The notes beneath the pieces were generated by a model. The model did no database searches and was not told the origin of the DNA. It was given only the letters and a program-made list of their open reading frames with translations. The position numbers and the translations under genes are program-made. A stretch of DNA of 5,335 nt from Deinococcales bacterium. GTDB lineage: Bacteria > Deinococcota > Deinococci > Deinococcales > Deinococcaceae. Location of the stretch: contig JANYFS010000015.1 of NCBI GenBank assembly GCA_025359705.1, positions 1 through 5,335 on the forward strand, read 5' to 3'. How positions within the stretch are numbered: the stretch's first letter is position 1; each line of letters begins with the position of its first letter. Shown piece after piece: positions 4,130 to 5,335 of this stretch.

Positions 4130-5335
4130 ATGTCCGACTCGAGCAAGTATTTCGGCAAAGCGATTAAGCGGGTAGAAGATCCCCGTTTTGTAACGGGTGC
4201 AGGTCATTACACCGACGATTTCACCTTACCTGGGATGCTGCATATTGCAATGGTGCGCTCGCCGTATGCCCATGCCAAGATTGTTTCCATCGATAAAAGC
4301 GCAGCTTTAGCCCTGTCTGGAGTAGTGGCAGTGTATACCGGTCAAGATCTGGTGGGCGCGGGGATCAACCCGATTCCTCCTGGCTGGCTGCTCGAGGGCT
4401 TGGTTATTCCGCCGCATCACGCCATTGTTCCCGAAGAAGCGCATCATGTCGGCGATATTGTAGCCTGTGTGGTGGCGGACTCGAGGGCCATTGCCGAGGA
4501 TGCCGCCACGCTGGTGGATGTGGATTATGACGTTTTACCCGCGCTGAGTGTGGGCAGTAAGGCGCTCGAGCCTGGGGCGGCTTTGGTGCATCAAGAGCTA
4601 GCCCCCGACAATGTGGCCTTCAAGTGGAGCATTGGCGATCAGGCCGAAACCGATGCTCAGTTTGCCAAAGCGGAACGGGTGATTCGGCTCGAGCTGAAAA
4701 ATCACCGCTTGGTACCCAACGCCATTGAACCTCGAGCGAGTATGGCAAGCTACCAAAAGGGCGACGGCGAATATACCCTATGGACCACTTCACAGAATCC
4801 GCACATTCACCGCCTGATTTTGGCGGCCTTTGTGATGGGCATCCCCGAGCAAAAATTGCGGGTAATTTCGCCCGATGTGGGGGGTGGATTTGGTTCCAAA
4901 ATCTTCCAGTATCCCGAAGAAGTGATCGTACTCTTTGCTACCAAAACTTTGGGCCGCCCTGTGAAGTGGACGGCGCGGCGTTCCGAATCCTTCGTCAGCG
5001 ACTGCCACGGACGCGATCACGAAACCGTTGCCGAGCTTGCCATTCAAAACGATGGAACCCTGATGGGCCTGCGGGTCAATACTCTGGCCAATTTGGGCGC
5101 ATACCTGACTTTGTTTGCTCCTGCCGTACCGACCTATTTATACGGCACCCTACTCAATGGGCCGTATAAATTCCCTGCCATTCACGTCAATGTCACGGGG
5201 GTTTTTACCCACACCGTGCCTGTGGATGCCTACCGTGGGGCGGGCCGCCCCGAGGCCACCTATGTCCTCGAGCGGATGATGAGCCTTGCCGCCCATGAGC
5301 TGGGCCTCGAGCCTATAGAGCTGCGCCGCAAAAAC
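4130..5335 (+). CDS. coxL: Molybdenum hydroxylase large subunit, CoxL-like form II (first 402 residues; 3' end outside window)
   Basis: This is the Mo-containing catalytic subunit of a xanthine oxidase-family hydroxylase. It would bind a molybdopterin cofactor (MCD in the characterised bacterial members) and oxidise its substrate with water as the oxygen source. The aldehyde-oxidase a/b hammerhead domain spans roughly residues 18-135 (GKAIKRVEDPRFVTG, MVRSPYAHAKI, HHVGDIVACVVAD). The Mo-binding domain follows with NAIEPRASMA, TTSQNPH, the cofactor loop DVGGGFGSK at 249-257 and GRPVKWTARRSESF. The active-site loop at 367-373 reads AYRGAGR. Proven CO dehydrogenases have AYRCSFR with a cysteine that holds copper; here that position is glycine (G370), so this is form II with an unknown substrate, perhaps an aldehyde or N-heterocycle. 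Complete members have about 770-800 residues, so half is missing. The frame is clean to the edge. Eight CTCGAG sites lie in it, none between 4737 and 5266. Confidence 0.96.
   Translation, partial: MSDSSKYFGKAIKRVEDPRFVTGAGHYTDDFTLPGMLHIAMVRSPYAHAKIVSIDKSAALALSGVVAVYTGQDLVGAGINPIPPGWLLEGLVIPPHHAIVPEEAHHVGDIVACVVADSRAIAEDAATLVDVDYDVLPALSVGSKALEPGAALVHQELAPDNVAFKWSIGDQAETDAQFAKAERVIRLELKNHRLVPNAIEPRASMASYQKGDGEYTLWTTSQNPHIHRLILAAFVMGIPEQKLRVISPDVGGGFGSKIFQYPEEVIVLFATKTLGRPVKWTARRSESFVSDCHGRDHETVAELAIQNDGTLMGLRVNTLANLGAYLTLFAPAVPTYLYGTLLNGPYKFPAIHVNVTGVFTHTVPVDAYRGAGRPEATYVLERMMSLAAHELGLEPIELRRKN

Larger units (their letters stand above)
19..5311. repeat. Dispersed highly iterated palindrome CTCGAG, 35 copies
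   Basis: Hand-located starts are 19, 64, 1391, 1457, 1542, 1626, 1709, 1874, 1897, 1920, 1998, 2106, 2500, 2638, 2668, 2809, 2980, 3007, 3135, 3152, 3291, 3456, 3589, 3634, 3714, 3835, 4089, 4138, 4391, 4480, 4565, 4688, 4731, 5267 and 5306. About 1.4 would be expected for a half-G+C sequence of this length. Of the copies, 27 are in genes (17 read Leu-Glu, nine have TCG as a Ser codon, one has CGA as Arg) and eight are intergenic. The 5' neighbour is G or C in 28 copies and the 3' neighbour in 30. None occurs from 70 to 1390. Confidence 0.95.

Noticed and set aside
4780..5169. 129-codon plus-strand frame inside coxL and the opposing minus-strand frame
   Set aside because: Both overlap the strongly conserved CoxL frame, which runs open through the region with all family motifs.
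19..5311. CTCGAG excess as mere Leu-Glu codon preference
   Set aside because: Eight copies are intergenic and ten of the 27 coding copies are in other frames, so codon preference cannot explain it.

Overview
The window reads like a bacterial chromosome, most probably from the Deinococcota (Deinococcus-Thermus) or a near relative. Two observations point there. The GroEL C-terminal segment (SIGALILTTEA, a Gly/Met-rich tail ending GGDMDF) resembles that phylum's GroEL. Several start codons also follow a TANNNT -10-like box by exactly 6 nt with no Shine-Dalgarno, the leaderless arrangement known from Deinococcus. Base composition is moderate (about half G+C overall), so the genus is left open.

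Layout. 1-369: 3' end of groEL, closed by a strong intrinsic terminator. 436-1194: a markedly AT-rich DUF3800 gene that looks like a later insertion. 1310-1894, minus strand: a RimJ/RimL-type GNAT acetyltransferase, with a minus-strand terminator between it and the DUF3800 gene. 1895-1971: a compact divergent promoter region. 1972-2514: a MOSC-domain protein, followed after 12 bp by a CoxG-like SRPBCC protein (2527-2979). 2980-3240: intergenic, with helically spaced GCAATG repeats. 3241-3750: CoxS-like [2Fe-2S] subunit. 3751-4129: an unusually long gap with tandem repeats, a strong hairpin, two possible mini-ORFs and a palindrome. 4130 to the window end: first half of a CoxL-like molybdenum hydroxylase large subunit.

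The right-hand half is a molybdenum hydroxylase locus (xanthine oxidase / aerobic CO dehydrogenase family). CoxS carries the two iron-sulfur clusters and CoxL holds the molybdenum cofactor. CoxG is an accessory, probably recruiting or membrane-associated factor, and the MOSC protein may handle cofactor sulfur. No FAD subunit (CoxM) lies in the window. The active-site loop in CoxL is AYRGAGR (form II), not AYRCSFR (form I, proven CO oxidisers), so the substrate should not be assumed to be CO.

The most striking feature is not a gene. The palindrome CTCGAG occurs 35 times in 5.3 kb, against about 1.4 expected from composition. It is found in coding and non-coding DNA and in all reading frames, but is completely missing from the 1.3 kb that includes the DUF3800 gene. 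It behaves like a highly iterated palindrome and doubles as a marker for native versus acquired DNA.
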